A DNA stretch of 64,000 nucleotides, from NCBI RefSeq assembly GCF_003053565.1, contig NZ_QAXS01000001.1, positions 124,001-188,000 of the forward strand, written 5' to 3'. The stretch is from Halanaerobium saccharolyticum. GTDB taxonomy: Bacteria > Bacillota > Halanaerobiia > Halanaerobiales > Halanaerobiaceae. Both the position numbers and the translations under genes were made by a program. The notes beneath the pieces were generated by a model. The model had not been told where the DNA came from, did no database searches, and was given only the letters and a program-made list of their open reading frames with translations. Shown one piece after another: positions 47,684 through 55,696 of this stretch. Every line of letters begins with the position of its first letter. Position 1 is the stretch's first letter.

Positions 47684-48328
47684 ATGCAGAAAAAAATTTT
47701 ATTTTTTTTATTAATATTTATCCTGGCGCTGACAGCTAATGCAGCTGCAGTCAGGGAATTGAACGGAGATAATCTTGACCTGGAACAGACTGAAGCCGGT
47801 CAGGTATTTAAAGCCACCGGTAATGTGGAGCTGATCTATGATGAGCTCAGAATTACAGCTGAAGATGAGGGTATTTACCGCCGCTATAACGGAGAAATTG
47901 AATTTAGAAATAATGTAAAACTTTTTTACCAGGAATTTGAAGCAGAGGCTGTTGAGCTGACCGGAAACCTTGAGACTCAGGTTTTTCAGCTGATCAAAGA
48001 GGCTGAAGTCAGAGGCGAAAATTCTATGCTGCAGGCAGATCAGATCGATATTTACCGGGCCGAAGATAGAATAGAGGTTAAGGGGAATGCCTACCTGGAA
48101 TATAATAATTTTTGGGCAGAAGCTGATCAGATAACTTATAATCTTAATAGTGAAATAATAACTCTGGAAGGAAATGTTCAGGGTGAGCGAAATGGAGAGT
48201 CCTTTAGCTCCCAGTCAGCAGAGGTTAATCAGCAGACTGAAGAAGTTAAGCTGCGCGGAAGGGCAACTCTCCGCTTTAGTGAAGAGGAAGCTGCTGCAGA
48301 TACTAATAGTGAGACAGTGGAGGAATAA
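47684..48328 (+). CDS. lptA: LPS transport bridge protein LptA
   Basis: Periplasmic beta-jellyroll that bridges LptC and LptD. About 214 residues with a cleavable signal peptide (KKILFFLLIFILALTANAAA). Repeats of the OstA pattern follow: FKATGNVELIYDELRITAEDEGIYRRYNGEIEF, and a similar unit in EVKGNAYLEYNNFWAEADQI and ITLEGNVQGERNGESFSSQ. ATG 47684 is preferred, with GAGGAG 9 bases upstream; the frame opens at 47663. It is directly followed by lptB. Confidence 0.9.
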   Translation: MQKKILFFLLIFILALTANAAAVRELNGDNLDLEQTEAGQVFKATGNVELIYDELRITAEDEGIYRRYNGEIEFRNNVKLFYQEFEAEAVELTGNLETQVFQLIKEAEVRGENSMLQADQIDIYRAEDRIEVKGNAYLEYNNFWAEADQITYNLNSEIITLEGNVQGERNGESFSSQSAEVNQQTEEVKLRGRATLRFSEEEAAADTNSETVEE

Positions 48329-48332
48329 TTAG

Positions 48333-49052
48333 ATGACAATTAAAGCTCAGGGCTTAATTAAAGAATATAATAAGGAAAGAGTTGTTAACGAAGTTGATTT
48401 AAAAGTTGACCGCGGCCAGATTGTTGGTCTTTTAGGCCCCAATGGAGCCGGCAAAACCACTACTTTCTATATGATCTTAGGTTTAATCAATCCTGATGGA
48501 GGCCAGATATTTTTTGATGAGCATAATATTTCAAACCTCCCTGTTTACAAGAGAGCCAGACTGGGAATCGGTTATCTACCTCAGGAGGCCTCAATTTTCC
48601 GCAAAATGACAGTGGGGGAAAACCTGAAGGCTATTTTAGAGTACAGAGATTTAAGCAGTCCGGAGATTGAAGCAAATATTAAAGAACTGCTGCAGGAGTT
48701 TCACATTGAAGGATTGAGAAACCGCAAGGGTTTTCAGCTCTCCGGTGGTGAGCGGCGCCGGGTGGAAATCGCCAGAGCCCTGGCTGCTGATCCGGCCTTT
48801 ATTCTCTTAGATGAACCTTTTGCCGGAGTTGACCCGATTGCAGTTAATGATATTCAGGAGATTATCCGCTACCTTAAAAAGCGGGGGCTGGGAGTCTTAA
48901 TTACCGACCACAGTGTGCGGGAGACGCTTTCGATTACAGACCGAGCCTATATTATGCATGAGGGTAAAATTCTGCTCTCTGGAACTTCCGAAGAGATAGC
49001 AGATAATGAACAGGCACGCAAATTTTATCTGGGCGATAAATTTAAAATTTAG
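48333..49052 (+). CDS. lptB: LPS export ABC transporter ATPase LptB
   Basis: ATPase of the LPS extractor complex. The 239-residue product has Walker A GLLGPNGAGKTTTFYMILG, the signature LSGGERRRVEIARALA, Walker B FILLDEPFAGVDPIA and the switch His in ITDHSVRETLSITDRAYIMHEG, all intact and typical of LptB. GGAGGA is upstream. It follows lptA by four bases and is followed by the single permease gene. Confidence 0.95.
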   Translation: MTIKAQGLIKEYNKERVVNEVDLKVDRGQIVGLLGPNGAGKTTTFYMILGLINPDGGQIFFDEHNISNLPVYKRARLGIGYLPQEASIFRKMTVGENLKAILEYRDLSSPEIEANIKELLQEFHIEGLRNRKGFQLSGGERRRVEIARALAADPAFILLDEPFAGVDPIAVNDIQEIIRYLKKRGLGVLITDHSVRETLSITDRAYIMHEGKILLSGTSEEIADNEQARKFYLGDKFKI

Positions 49053-49067
49053 TGAGGTGCATCTTTT

Positions 49068-50168
49068 TTGAAAACAATTAACAAATATATTTATAAAGAA
49101 TTGATTGCGCCTTTTTTCTTTGGTGTAGCAGCTTTTACCGGTATTTTTATCGGGACCGATTTGATTTTTGAGCTGACAGAATTTTATACACAGTGGGGAG
49201 TTGATGTTTTAACTCTAATCAGGCTTTTCTTTTTAATGCTGCCTGAGATTATTGTTCTAACTTTTCCCATGGCCTCTCTTTTGGGAACAATTATGGCCTA
49301 TAACCGCCTTTCAGGTGACAGCGAAATTACGGCCATGAGGGCCGGAGGAGTCAGCATTCTTTCTCTAGTTTTGCCGGCTTTGATTATGGGGCTTGTTACC
49401 AGTGGAGTCACAATTGCTATCACTGAATTTCTGGTTCCGAATGCCAATTATCAGGCAGAACAGATTATGTATCAGGCCCGTCACGGTGAACAGCGGCCGG
49501 AAACTCAGTATGACCTCTTTTTAACCCCGATGGACAGCAGTACCCGTCGGCCTGATTATATGCTTTATGCTCACAGTTTTAATGGTGAGAGTGGAATGAT
49601 GGAAGATGTGGTTGTTCAAAGTTTTGAGGACGGCAGCCCGGACAGTGTACTGGAGGCTGAGAGAGCCGAATGGCTTAGTGATGGCTGGCATTTCTATAAT
49701 GGTACGGTTTACTTTCTGAACCGGGATAACCGACAGCCGGCGCTTGAGTTCAGCACCTACCGCTCCCGGGAGGAGATTCATTCTCCGACTCAGGCTGGAA
49801 AGCTGGGTAAGGGTGTAGATGAGATGAATATCAGGGAGTTAAATGAGCATATTGCCCTCAAAGAAGAACAGGGAAGAGCAGCCTACAAAGAGCGGGTTGC
49901 CCTGCACCACCGTTTTTCTATTCCGCTGGCCAGCTTTATTTTTGCCCTGCTGGCAGCACCTCTGGGGATTAAACCTCAGCGCTCAGCCGGTTCGGCAACC
50001 GGATTTGGAATCAGTATTATTATTATTTTTATCTATTATATTTTAATGACAGTCGGAGATGCTCTCGGCAGCCAGGGCACAATTCAGCCCTGGCTTGGAG
50101 CCTGGCTGCAGAATATAGTTATTTTTGTGGTTGGAATTGGACTCTTGATTAAGACAGCCAGACAGTAA
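49068..50168 (+). CDS. LptF/LptG-family permease of the LPS export complex
   Basis: Permease of the YjgP/YjgQ family, 366 residues. It has three N-terminal transmembrane helices (KELIAPFFFGVAAFTGIFIGTD, FPMASLLGTIMAYNRLSGDSEI), a beta-jellyroll periplasmic domain and three C-terminal helices (HHRFSIPLASFIFALLAAPLGI). LptF and LptG are normally separate; only one is present in this run, so it may be a homodimer or pair with a subunit encoded elsewhere. TTG 49068 follows GAGGTG. It ends at 50168, just before the DUF3084 gene. Confidence 0.88.
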   Translation: MKTINKYIYKELIAPFFFGVAAFTGIFIGTDLIFELTEFYTQWGVDVLTLIRLFFLMLPEIIVLTFPMASLLGTIMAYNRLSGDSEITAMRAGGVSILSLVLPALIMGLVTSGVTIAITEFLVPNANYQAEQIMYQARHGEQRPETQYDLFLTPMDSSTRRPDYMLYAHSFNGESGMMEDVVVQSFEDGSPDSVLEAERAEWLSDGWHFYNGTVYFLNRDNRQPALEFSTYRSREEIHSPTQAGKLGKGVDEMNIRELNEHIALKEEQGRAAYKERVALHHRFSIPLASFIFALLAAPLGIKPQRSAGSATGFGISIIIIFIYYILMTVGDALGSQGTIQPWLGAWLQNIVIFVVGIGLLIKTARQ

Positions 50169-50185
50169 TTAAGGAGGTGGAGATC

Positions 50186-51487
50186 ATTAACGCATTTGTT
50201 ATCATTGGAGCAGTAGTAATTTTAAGTGGTTTAATAGCCTATATCGGTGATCGAATCGGAATGAAAATGGGTAAAAAGCGGGTCTCATTATTTGGTCTCC
50301 GCCCCCGTTATTCTTCGATTATTATTACCATTGTAACTGGAATTTTAATCGCCGTCCTTTCTGTAACAATTCTGCTGGCAGTTTATTCTGAGCTGAGGCA
50401 GGCATTATTTAATATTAATGATGTGCTGACCAGGCTCGAATATTTAAACGAAGAGCTGGAAAATCGAGACCAGGAGCTGGCAGAGAGGGATCAGGAACTT
50501 GAAGCCAGGGACCAGGAACTTTCCAGTCTGCAGCAGGAAATCGAAGCTCGAGAAGAAGAAATTACAGAAAAAGAGGCTGAAATTGAGGCCCGGGAAGAGG
50601 AGATCGCCAAACGCGATCAGGAAATAGCAGAGGTAGAAAGTGAACTGGAAGAACTAACTCAAAATAGAGATCAGCTGCAGGGCCGGGTTGATGACTTAAG
50701 TGCTCAAAGGGAAGAACTGGAATCCCAGGTAAGTGAACTGGAAAACCAGATTGCTGAACTAGAAGCTGACTATGATGAGCTGCGCGAAGTAGCTAATCAG
50801 CTGCAGGCCGGTGTGATTTATTACATGGGTGAAGATATGGTCTATCAAAAAGGAGATATAGTTTATTCTGATACTCTGGAAGGTGGCCGCAGTGAGCAGG
50901 AGACAATTTCTGCTTTAAATAGATACCTGCAGGCAGCCAACCAGGTGGCCCGCGAAAAAGAGATCGAAGTTAATGAGGAAACAGGGATGGCCCTTCGGCT
51001 GCAGACAGAGGATATTTTAAATGCTGCCCGGATAATCTATAATATGGAGCCCGGCAGTAGGGTCATTGTTTCGCTGGTAGCCAGAGTTAATGTGCCTAAA
51101 AATGACTGGCTCTATGCCAATTTCCAGCTCTATGAAGACTTTAAAGTCTTTGAGCAGGGACAGTTAATCAGCAGTCGCGAAATAAGTGCTGAACAGAGCA
51201 GTGATGAAATTGAGACCGAATTAGAAGCACTACTGCAGGATATTAACGAAAAGGCAATTAACCAGGGACTCTTACCTGATAATTCCGGTCAGGTGGGAAG
51301 TATTAACTTCAGCCAGTTTTATGATCTGGTCAACAAAGTTCGCTCAGCCAGCGGTAGAGTTAAGGTCAGCATCTATGCAGATACAGATATCTGGCGTGAA
51401 GATAGATTAAGTGACAATCTAAAATTTGAACTGGAAGAACTAACTGCCCAGGAAGCTGGGAGCGGGGAGGAAGATAATAATGAGTGA
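50186..51487 (+). CDS. DUF3084 protein: membrane-anchored coiled-coil, probable ATT start
   Basis: About 433 residues. Two N-terminal transmembrane segments (AFVIIGAVVILSGLIAYIGD; IIITIVTGILIAVLSVTI) frame the conserved DRIGMKMGKKRVSLFGLRPR. A long Glu/Gln-rich coiled coil (about 80-200, with a heptad-like RDQELAERDQELEARDQEL pattern) and a C-terminal domain follow. This matches the DUF3084 family of unknown function. AAGGAGGTGG lies 5 bases ahead of ATT 50186, which gives the usual N-terminus M-NAFVII; GTG 50177 overlaps the ribosome site. It overlaps the RuvX-like gene by eight bases. Confidence 0.82.
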   Translation: MNAFVIIGAVVILSGLIAYIGDRIGMKMGKKRVSLFGLRPRYSSIIITIVTGILIAVLSVTILLAVYSELRQALFNINDVLTRLEYLNEELENRDQELAERDQELEARDQELSSLQQEIEAREEEITEKEAEIEAREEEIAKRDQEIAEVESELEELTQNRDQLQGRVDDLSAQREELESQVSELENQIAELEADYDELREVANQLQAGVIYYMGEDMVYQKGDIVYSDTLEGGRSEQETISALNRYLQAANQVAREKEIEVNEETGMALRLQTEDILNAARIIYNMEPGSRVIVSLVARVNVPKNDWLYANFQLYEDFKVFEQGQLISSREISAEQSSDEIETELEALLQDINEKAINQGLLPDNSGQVGSINFSQFYDLVNKVRSASGRVKVSIYADTDIWREDRLSDNLKFELEELTAQEAGSGEEDNNE

Positions 51488-51893
51488 TTTACTTGCTCTT
51501 GATCCCGGCCGGGATAAAGTCGGGGCAGCAGTTCTTTCTTTTAAAAGTGCAGAAAAAGAAAAGACAATTATTAAAAAAGATGAGCTAATAGATCATTTAG
51601 AGGAGATTTTCAATCACTATCAGGTAAGAGAAATTGTCATCGGAGATGGAACCGGGGCTGAAGAGGTTAAAAAAATGGTTGAGAACACTTTTCCTGAGCT
51701 CAAAATCAGCCTGGTTGCAGAAGAATTTACAACCGAAGAGGCTCAGGCCCGATATTTAAAGGAAAAACCGATGTCCAACTACGAAAAGCTGCTGCGAAAA
51801 ATAGTCAGCTGGAAGGTCAAAAAACCACTGGATGACTATGCAGCTCTAATAATTGGTGAAAAATATCTAAAAAAGCTTGACAAAAACAAATAA
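51480..51893 (+). CDS. RuvX/YqgF-like RNase H-fold protein
   Basis: The 137-residue cytoplasmic protein begins MSDLLALDPGRDKVGAAVL, the first strand of the YqgF/RuvX RNase-H-like fold with its first acidic residue. It has IVIGDGTG in the middle and EEFTTEEAQARYL near the later catalytic region, then a DDYAALIIG helix with a terminal acidic pair. RuvX is linked to 16S rRNA maturation; pairing with DUF3084 genes is also seen in other lineages. It overlaps the DUF3084 frame by eight bases. Confidence 0.7.
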   Translation: MSDLLALDPGRDKVGAAVLSFKSAEKEKTIIKKDELIDHLEEIFNHYQVREIVIGDGTGAEEVKKMVENTFPELKISLVAEEFTTEEAQARYLKEKPMSNYEKLLRKIVSWKVKKPLDDYAALIIGEKYLKKLDKNK

Positions 51894-51935
51894 TACCATT
51901 ACAATGATGTTTGAGGATAAAGAAGTAAATTAAAT

Positions 51936-51965
51936 TTGACTTTTCAGCTCTAAAGCTGTTATAAT
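51936..51965 (+). promoter_or_regulatory. Sigma-A type promoter of the SLH-porin gene
   Basis: TTGACT (51936-51941), an 18-base spacer and a perfect TATAAT (51960-51965). The predicted transcript start near 51972 leaves a leader of about 240 bases. The spacer holds a small dyad (CAGCT/AGCTG). Confidence 0.75.
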
Positions 51966-51971
51966 TTAATT

Positions 51972-52210
51972 TGCAATACAAAAGTTTAATCAAGCTTATA
52001 AACTCGACGCTAAAATGCGGCGGAAAGGAGGTGCCCCCGAAGCTGCGGAGTGGTAGAGTTATAAGGGTTCTAAGATACTTATCAAAGATCTTTTGGACAG
52101 ATGAAGAGGAAACTAGGTAACTCGCTCGGATGTCCTCTATGATTGCATAAGTTATTAGAACTTATATATCGAAAGAAAAAGAAAGATAACAATCAAGGGG
52201 GATTTTAATA
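51972..52210 (+). promoter_or_regulatory. Long structured 5' leader of the SLH-porin gene, class unknown
   Basis: Two closed domains are visible. Domain 1: CTTATAAACTC (51995-52005) pairs with GAGTTATAAG (52056-52065), with one bulge. Domain 2: GTTCTAAGATACTTAT (52067-52082) pairs with ATAAGTTATTAGAAC (52147-52161). Inside domain 2, GGACA (52095) can pair with TGTCC (52131), or instead AGAGGA (52105) with TCCTCT (52133); the pairings are mutually exclusive. A Shine-Dalgarno-like AAAGGAGG occurs inside domain 1 (52024-52031). I do not recognise a known riboswitch class. The 3' part (52162-52196) is unstructured, A-rich and leads to the real ribosome site. Confidence 0.6.
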
Positions 52211-53974
52211 ATGAAAAAACTTACAATTACAATTGCTTTACTGTTAGTCGTAGCATTAGCTATGCCTGCATTTGGTCAGTCATTCTCTGACGTACCAAGT
52301 GATCACTGGGCATATGATGCAATTAACAAACTGGTTGCTGCTGGTATCGTCGAAGGTTATCCTGATGGCGAATACAAAGGTGACCAAAACATGACTCGTT
52401 ACGAAATGGCTGTTATGGTTAGCCGCGCATTAGACAACATTGTTGCTGAGCAAGAAGCTCTAGCTGACGAAGTTGACGCTATGGGCGAAGGTCTAACTAC
52501 AGGTCAGGCTGAAGACGTAACTGCTATCGTTAAGTCCTTAATGGAAAAGAACACTTCTGATAGCTTAAGCGATGCTCAAGCTGAAGAAGTAGCAGATATC
52601 GTTGATGCTTTAACATTCGAATTACGCGCTGAGCTTAAAGTATTAGGTGCAGACGTAGATGCTTTAGGTAAAGACGTTGCAGATTTAGAAGCTAAGGTAG
52701 ACGGTCTTGACATCCCAGAAGATAACATCGAATGGGCTGCAACAGTAGATACAGTTGCTGAGGCTGGTAATTATACAGGTTCTGGTGTAGATTTAATTCC
52801 TGGTGACGAAATATCTGAACAAGACTTCTATCAGGAAGCAGGAATTAGTCTTTCCGGTAGTGTTGCTAATGCTGATTACAACTTAGATTTAGTAACATTA
52901 TTTAATGGATTTGAAGATTTCAGTACTACAGATGACAATAGCTTTGCATTAGATTCAGCTTTATTAGAAGTTGCTTATAACGGTGTAAACGTTAAGTTAG
53001 GTGACCTGAATGAATATGCTGTAGAAACATATTTTGTAAATGAAGAAGATGTTGAAGGTATGGAAATGACAGCTAATTATCAGGGTTATCATGTAAAAAC
53101 AATTGTTACTTCTTTAGATGCTGACACAATGTATGGTATTACAGCTGGTAGAGAATTTGACATTGCTGATGTAACTGGTAAAGTATATCATGCTAGAAAT
53201 AATGGTGCACTGCATACTATGATTGCTGGTGAGGTTACTGACTTTGCTCTAACAGAAGAAGTTGTCATGGGTGCTGAGGTAGTTTATGATAATGAAACTG
53301 AAGGTATTTATGTAACTGCTGATGGTGAAGTAACAGCTGTAGAAGCATTGACACTAAAGCCATTTGTTAACTATGCTAATGAAGACTTTGTACCATATAT
53401 GGGCGACTTAGATGATGAATTTGGTGATGGTACACAAGTAGTTCAGGCTGGTGTAAATGCTGATTATGTATTAAATGAAGATAATACACTTCATGGTGGA
53501 TTCACATTTACAGATAATGATGCTGCTGAAAATAAAATGGTAGCAAGTGGTGGAATCACCAATACTTATGGTGACTTTACTAATAATGCTAATGTAGAAT
53601 ATACTATGAATGATGAATATACTGCAGATCAGGAAAAAATCTTAGTTGAAGCAGATACTGCTTTTGCTTTAGATGCAAAAACTGATTTAACTGCAAATGT
53701 TAGTTATGAAACTGCTGATCATATTGCTGATACTACAGTATTTGGTGTTGGTGCAGACTATGCATGGGATGATTCTCTTGTATTAGGTGCTGCTTACACT
53801 TATAAAAATGTAGATGAAGGTATGAATTATAGTTTTGTTAAAGCTACAGCAGATAAAACTCTAACTGAAAATATCAGTTGGAATACTGAAGTTAACTACA
53901 TTACAGGTGAAGATGCTGACGCTGTTGAAGGCGAAGGTAATGGCGTAAAAACAGCATTATCAGTAAGCTTCTAA
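52211..53974 (+). CDS. SLH-domain outer-membrane porin (OmpM-like)
   Basis: The 587-residue protein has a signal peptide (KLTITIALLLVVALAMPAFG). A single SLH domain follows (about 24-75, FSDVPSDHWAYDAINKLVAAGIVEGYPDG and MTRYEMAVMVSRAL), then a coiled-coil segment (about 80-170). The long beta-barrel (about 190-587) is Asp/Asn-rich, with repeated strand patterns such as ADYVLNEDNTLHGGFTFT, and ends KTALSVSF. This matches the OmpM-type architecture, where the SLH domain binds a peptidoglycan-linked polymer and the barrel sits in the outer membrane. GGGGG precedes the ATG. A consensus promoter and a long leader suggest strong, regulated expression. Confidence 0.87.
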   Translation: MKKLTITIALLLVVALAMPAFGQSFSDVPSDHWAYDAINKLVAAGIVEGYPDGEYKGDQNMTRYEMAVMVSRALDNIVAEQEALADEVDAMGEGLTTGQAEDVTAIVKSLMEKNTSDSLSDAQAEEVADIVDALTFELRAELKVLGADVDALGKDVADLEAKVDGLDIPEDNIEWAATVDTVAEAGNYTGSGVDLIPGDEISEQDFYQEAGISLSGSVANADYNLDLVTLFNGFEDFSTTDDNSFALDSALLEVAYNGVNVKLGDLNEYAVETYFVNEEDVEGMEMTANYQGYHVKTIVTSLDADTMYGITAGREFDIADVTGKVYHARNNGALHTMIAGEVTDFALTEEVVMGAEVVYDNETEGIYVTADGEVTAVEALTLKPFVNYANEDFVPYMGDLDDEFGDGTQVVQAGVNADYVLNEDNTLHGGFTFTDNDAAENKMVASGGITNTYGDFTNNANVEYTMNDEYTADQEKILVEADTAFALDAKTDLTANVSYETADHIADTTVFGVGADYAWDDSLVLGAAYTYKNVDEGMNYSFVKATADKTLTENISWNTEVNYITGEDADAVEGEGNGVKTALSVSF

Positions 53975-54005
53975 ATATAGTTTAAATATAATATAGAATC
54001 TAAAC

Positions 54006-54035
54006 AACCCGGGGGATTTATCCCTCGGGTTTTCT
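54006..54035 (+). terminator. Intrinsic terminator after the SLH porin
   Basis: AACCCGGGGGA (54006-54016) pairs with TCCCTCGGGTT (54021-54031), one G-U, around a TTTA loop, followed by TTTTC. It lies within 50 bases of the next start codon. Confidence 0.75.
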
Positions 54036-54083
54036 ATGTTTGCAGGAAAAAAATACTATTTATTAAAAGGAGAGAAATTTGAT

Positions 54084-54764
54084 ATGAAAAATAAAATTGC
54101 AGTATTAATCATAACAGCACTTTTTCTTATAGTTACAGCTGGAGCTGCTTCAGCAGCAGATTGGGAAATGACAGGAGATTTTTCAGTTGTTGGAGTTGAA
54201 CTTGATGCCTGGAACCAGCAGATAGATACTTTAAATGCTGGAGTTAAAGAGTATGCTGAAGGATATAATTTTGATTATGAAACAATGGAGAATATTGACA
54301 AAGTACCTGCCTGGAAATTAGGGGCTGAAAATAGAATTAATGATAATTATACTATTAAGGCTGGCTATGAATATATTCCTGGTGAGATCAGCTACAGTGT
54401 AGAAGATGGCAATGATACTAATGGATCAATAGCTGTTCAGTTAAACGGTTTTACCGGTGGAGTTGATTACCATTTAAATCAGAACTGGACTGTGGGAGCA
54501 GGGATTGGTTTCTATAATGGTACAAAGGAAACAACTCATGAAGGGACTATTGCTCAGCAGAGAGGTCTTGAAGATACAGAAGATGATCTAGATGGAACAG
54601 GCTACAGAGCTGGTGTTGGTTATGAGCGCAGCTTTAACGAGAGTTTAGATTTTAATTTAGATCTAAACTATTTCTATATGGAATTAGATGATGAGGATGA
54701 GGAAATTCCAACTCAGTACAGTAATGGAATGGAAGTTGCTGGTGGACTAACTTATAGTTTCTAA
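54084..54764 (+). CDS. Small outer-membrane beta-barrel protein
   Basis: About 226 residues from ATG 54084 (AAAGGAGAG upstream). A signal peptide (IAVLIITALFLIVTAGAASA, then ADW) is followed by about eight amphipathic strands, e.g. NYTIKAGYEYIPGEISYSV, NQNWTVGAGIGFYNGT and GYRAGVGYERSFNESLDFNLDLNYFYM. The end, GGLTYSF, is a strong barrel-insertion signal. The plan resembles eight-stranded OmpX/OmpA-type barrels with an acidic loop. The frame at 54036 opens upstream but lacks a ribosome site. Function unknown. Confidence 0.72.
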   Translation: MKNKIAVLIITALFLIVTAGAASAADWEMTGDFSVVGVELDAWNQQIDTLNAGVKEYAEGYNFDYETMENIDKVPAWKLGAENRINDNYTIKAGYEYIPGEISYSVEDGNDTNGSIAVQLNGFTGGVDYHLNQNWTVGAGIGFYNGTKETTHEGTIAQQRGLEDTEDDLDGTGYRAGVGYERSFNESLDFNLDLNYFYMELDDEDEEIPTQYSNGMEVAGGLTYSF

Positions 54765-54780
54765 TTAAATTAAATAAATA

Positions 54781-54826
54781 AAAAAATCATGATTCCCTGC
54801 ATTTATAATGGGAATCATGATTTTTT
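54781..54826. terminator. Bidirectional intrinsic terminator between the barrel gene and ccdA
   Basis: AAAAAATCATGATTCCC (54781-54797) is the exact inverted complement of 54810-54826. Both strands end in T-runs, so it can serve the two convergent genes. Confidence 0.85.
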
Positions 54827-54841
54827 ATATTATATAAAGTT

Positions 54842-55534
54842 TTAAAGCAGCATTCTATTTAAAACTTCCAGATAACCGCTGACCATTAAAATTCCAAAGA
54901 TAATTAAGAGTATTCCTGTCACCTTATTTACTACCGGTAAATATTTATTAAAAGCTCTTAACTTCGGCAGCAGATAATCCATAAAAATTGCTGAGAGGAA
55001 GAAGGGAACTGATAGACCAATTGAGTAAAATAAAAGTAATGCCCCGCCTCCCATAATATCAGCCCTGGTGCTGGCTGCAATCAAAATTGAACTTAAGATG
55101 GGTCCTATACATGGTGTCCAGCCTAAAGCTAAAACTAAGCCCATTACAAAGGCTCTCAGGTTACCCTGCAGATAGTCAGGTAGCTCAAATTTCTTTTCCC
55201 GGTAAAAATAACTTATCTCAAAGATCCCGGTTAGATGAAGTCCAAAAATTATAATAATAATTCCACCAATATTAGTCAGGAGATTCTGATTTCTAATTAA
55301 AAATTTGCCTAAAAAAGTGGCTGATAAACCGAGCAGAATAAAAATAATCGTAAAACCGGCAATAAAGCTGAGTGAAGAAATAACTATTGAGATATTTTTG
55401 TTCTTTTCTTTTGCTTTAGCATAATCACCAACCAGATAGGAAAGATAGGTTGGGATCAGTGGTAATATACAGGGAGAAAAGAATGATAAAAGCCCTGCCG
55501 AAAGTGCTGCAATCAAGCCAATGTCTGCTGTCAT
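54842..55534 (-). CDS. ccdA: CcdA-type cytochrome c biogenesis/thiol-disulfide membrane transporter
   Basis: Moves reducing power across the membrane to extracytoplasmic thioredoxin-like proteins. The 230-residue product has six transmembrane helices and the two conserved cysteine motifs, FFSPCILPLIPTYLSYL near the N-terminus and LALGWTPCIGPILSSIL in the middle, each with one reactive Cys. GAGGTGA precedes the ATG. No cytochrome or thioredoxin gene is adjacent; a periplasmic disulfide pathway, possibly serving LptD (which has two conserved cysteines at 57723), is one possible use. Confidence 0.9.
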   Translation of the reverse strand: MTADIGLIAALSAGLLSFFSPCILPLIPTYLSYLVGDYAKAKEKNKNISIVISSLSFIAGFTIIFILLGLSATFLGKFLIRNQNLLTNIGGIIIIIFGLHLTGIFEISYFYREKKFELPDYLQGNLRAFVMGLVLALGWTPCIGPILSSILIAASTRADIMGGGALLLFYSIGLSVPFFLSAIFMDYLLPKLRAFNKYLPVVNKVTGILLIIFGILMVSGYLEVLNRMLL

Positions 55535-55696
55535 CTAATCACCTCTCATTTATTTTCTTAATTAAATTATATAACACTATATCCAAATAGACAAATATAA
55601 GAAACTGGAAAATTAAAGTTTTTCTTATCTGGATTATTCGGCCTGGATCTGTTATAATTAAACTGTGTAATAAAAAAAGAAAGGAGGCAGGGAAAG

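Noticed and set aside
50460-50720. Repetitive DNA with recurring CAGGAGCTGG/GAGGAGGAA-like units
   Set aside because: Explained by the heptad-like coiled-coil coding of the DUF3084 protein; spacing and units do not fit a CRISPR array or tandem satellite.
52030-52119. Possible leader peptide of about 28 codons in the SLH-porin leader
   Set aside because: Its GTG start overlaps the AAAGGAGG that would serve it and there is no coding signal; RNA structure explains the region better. Kept only as an alternative within the leader finding.
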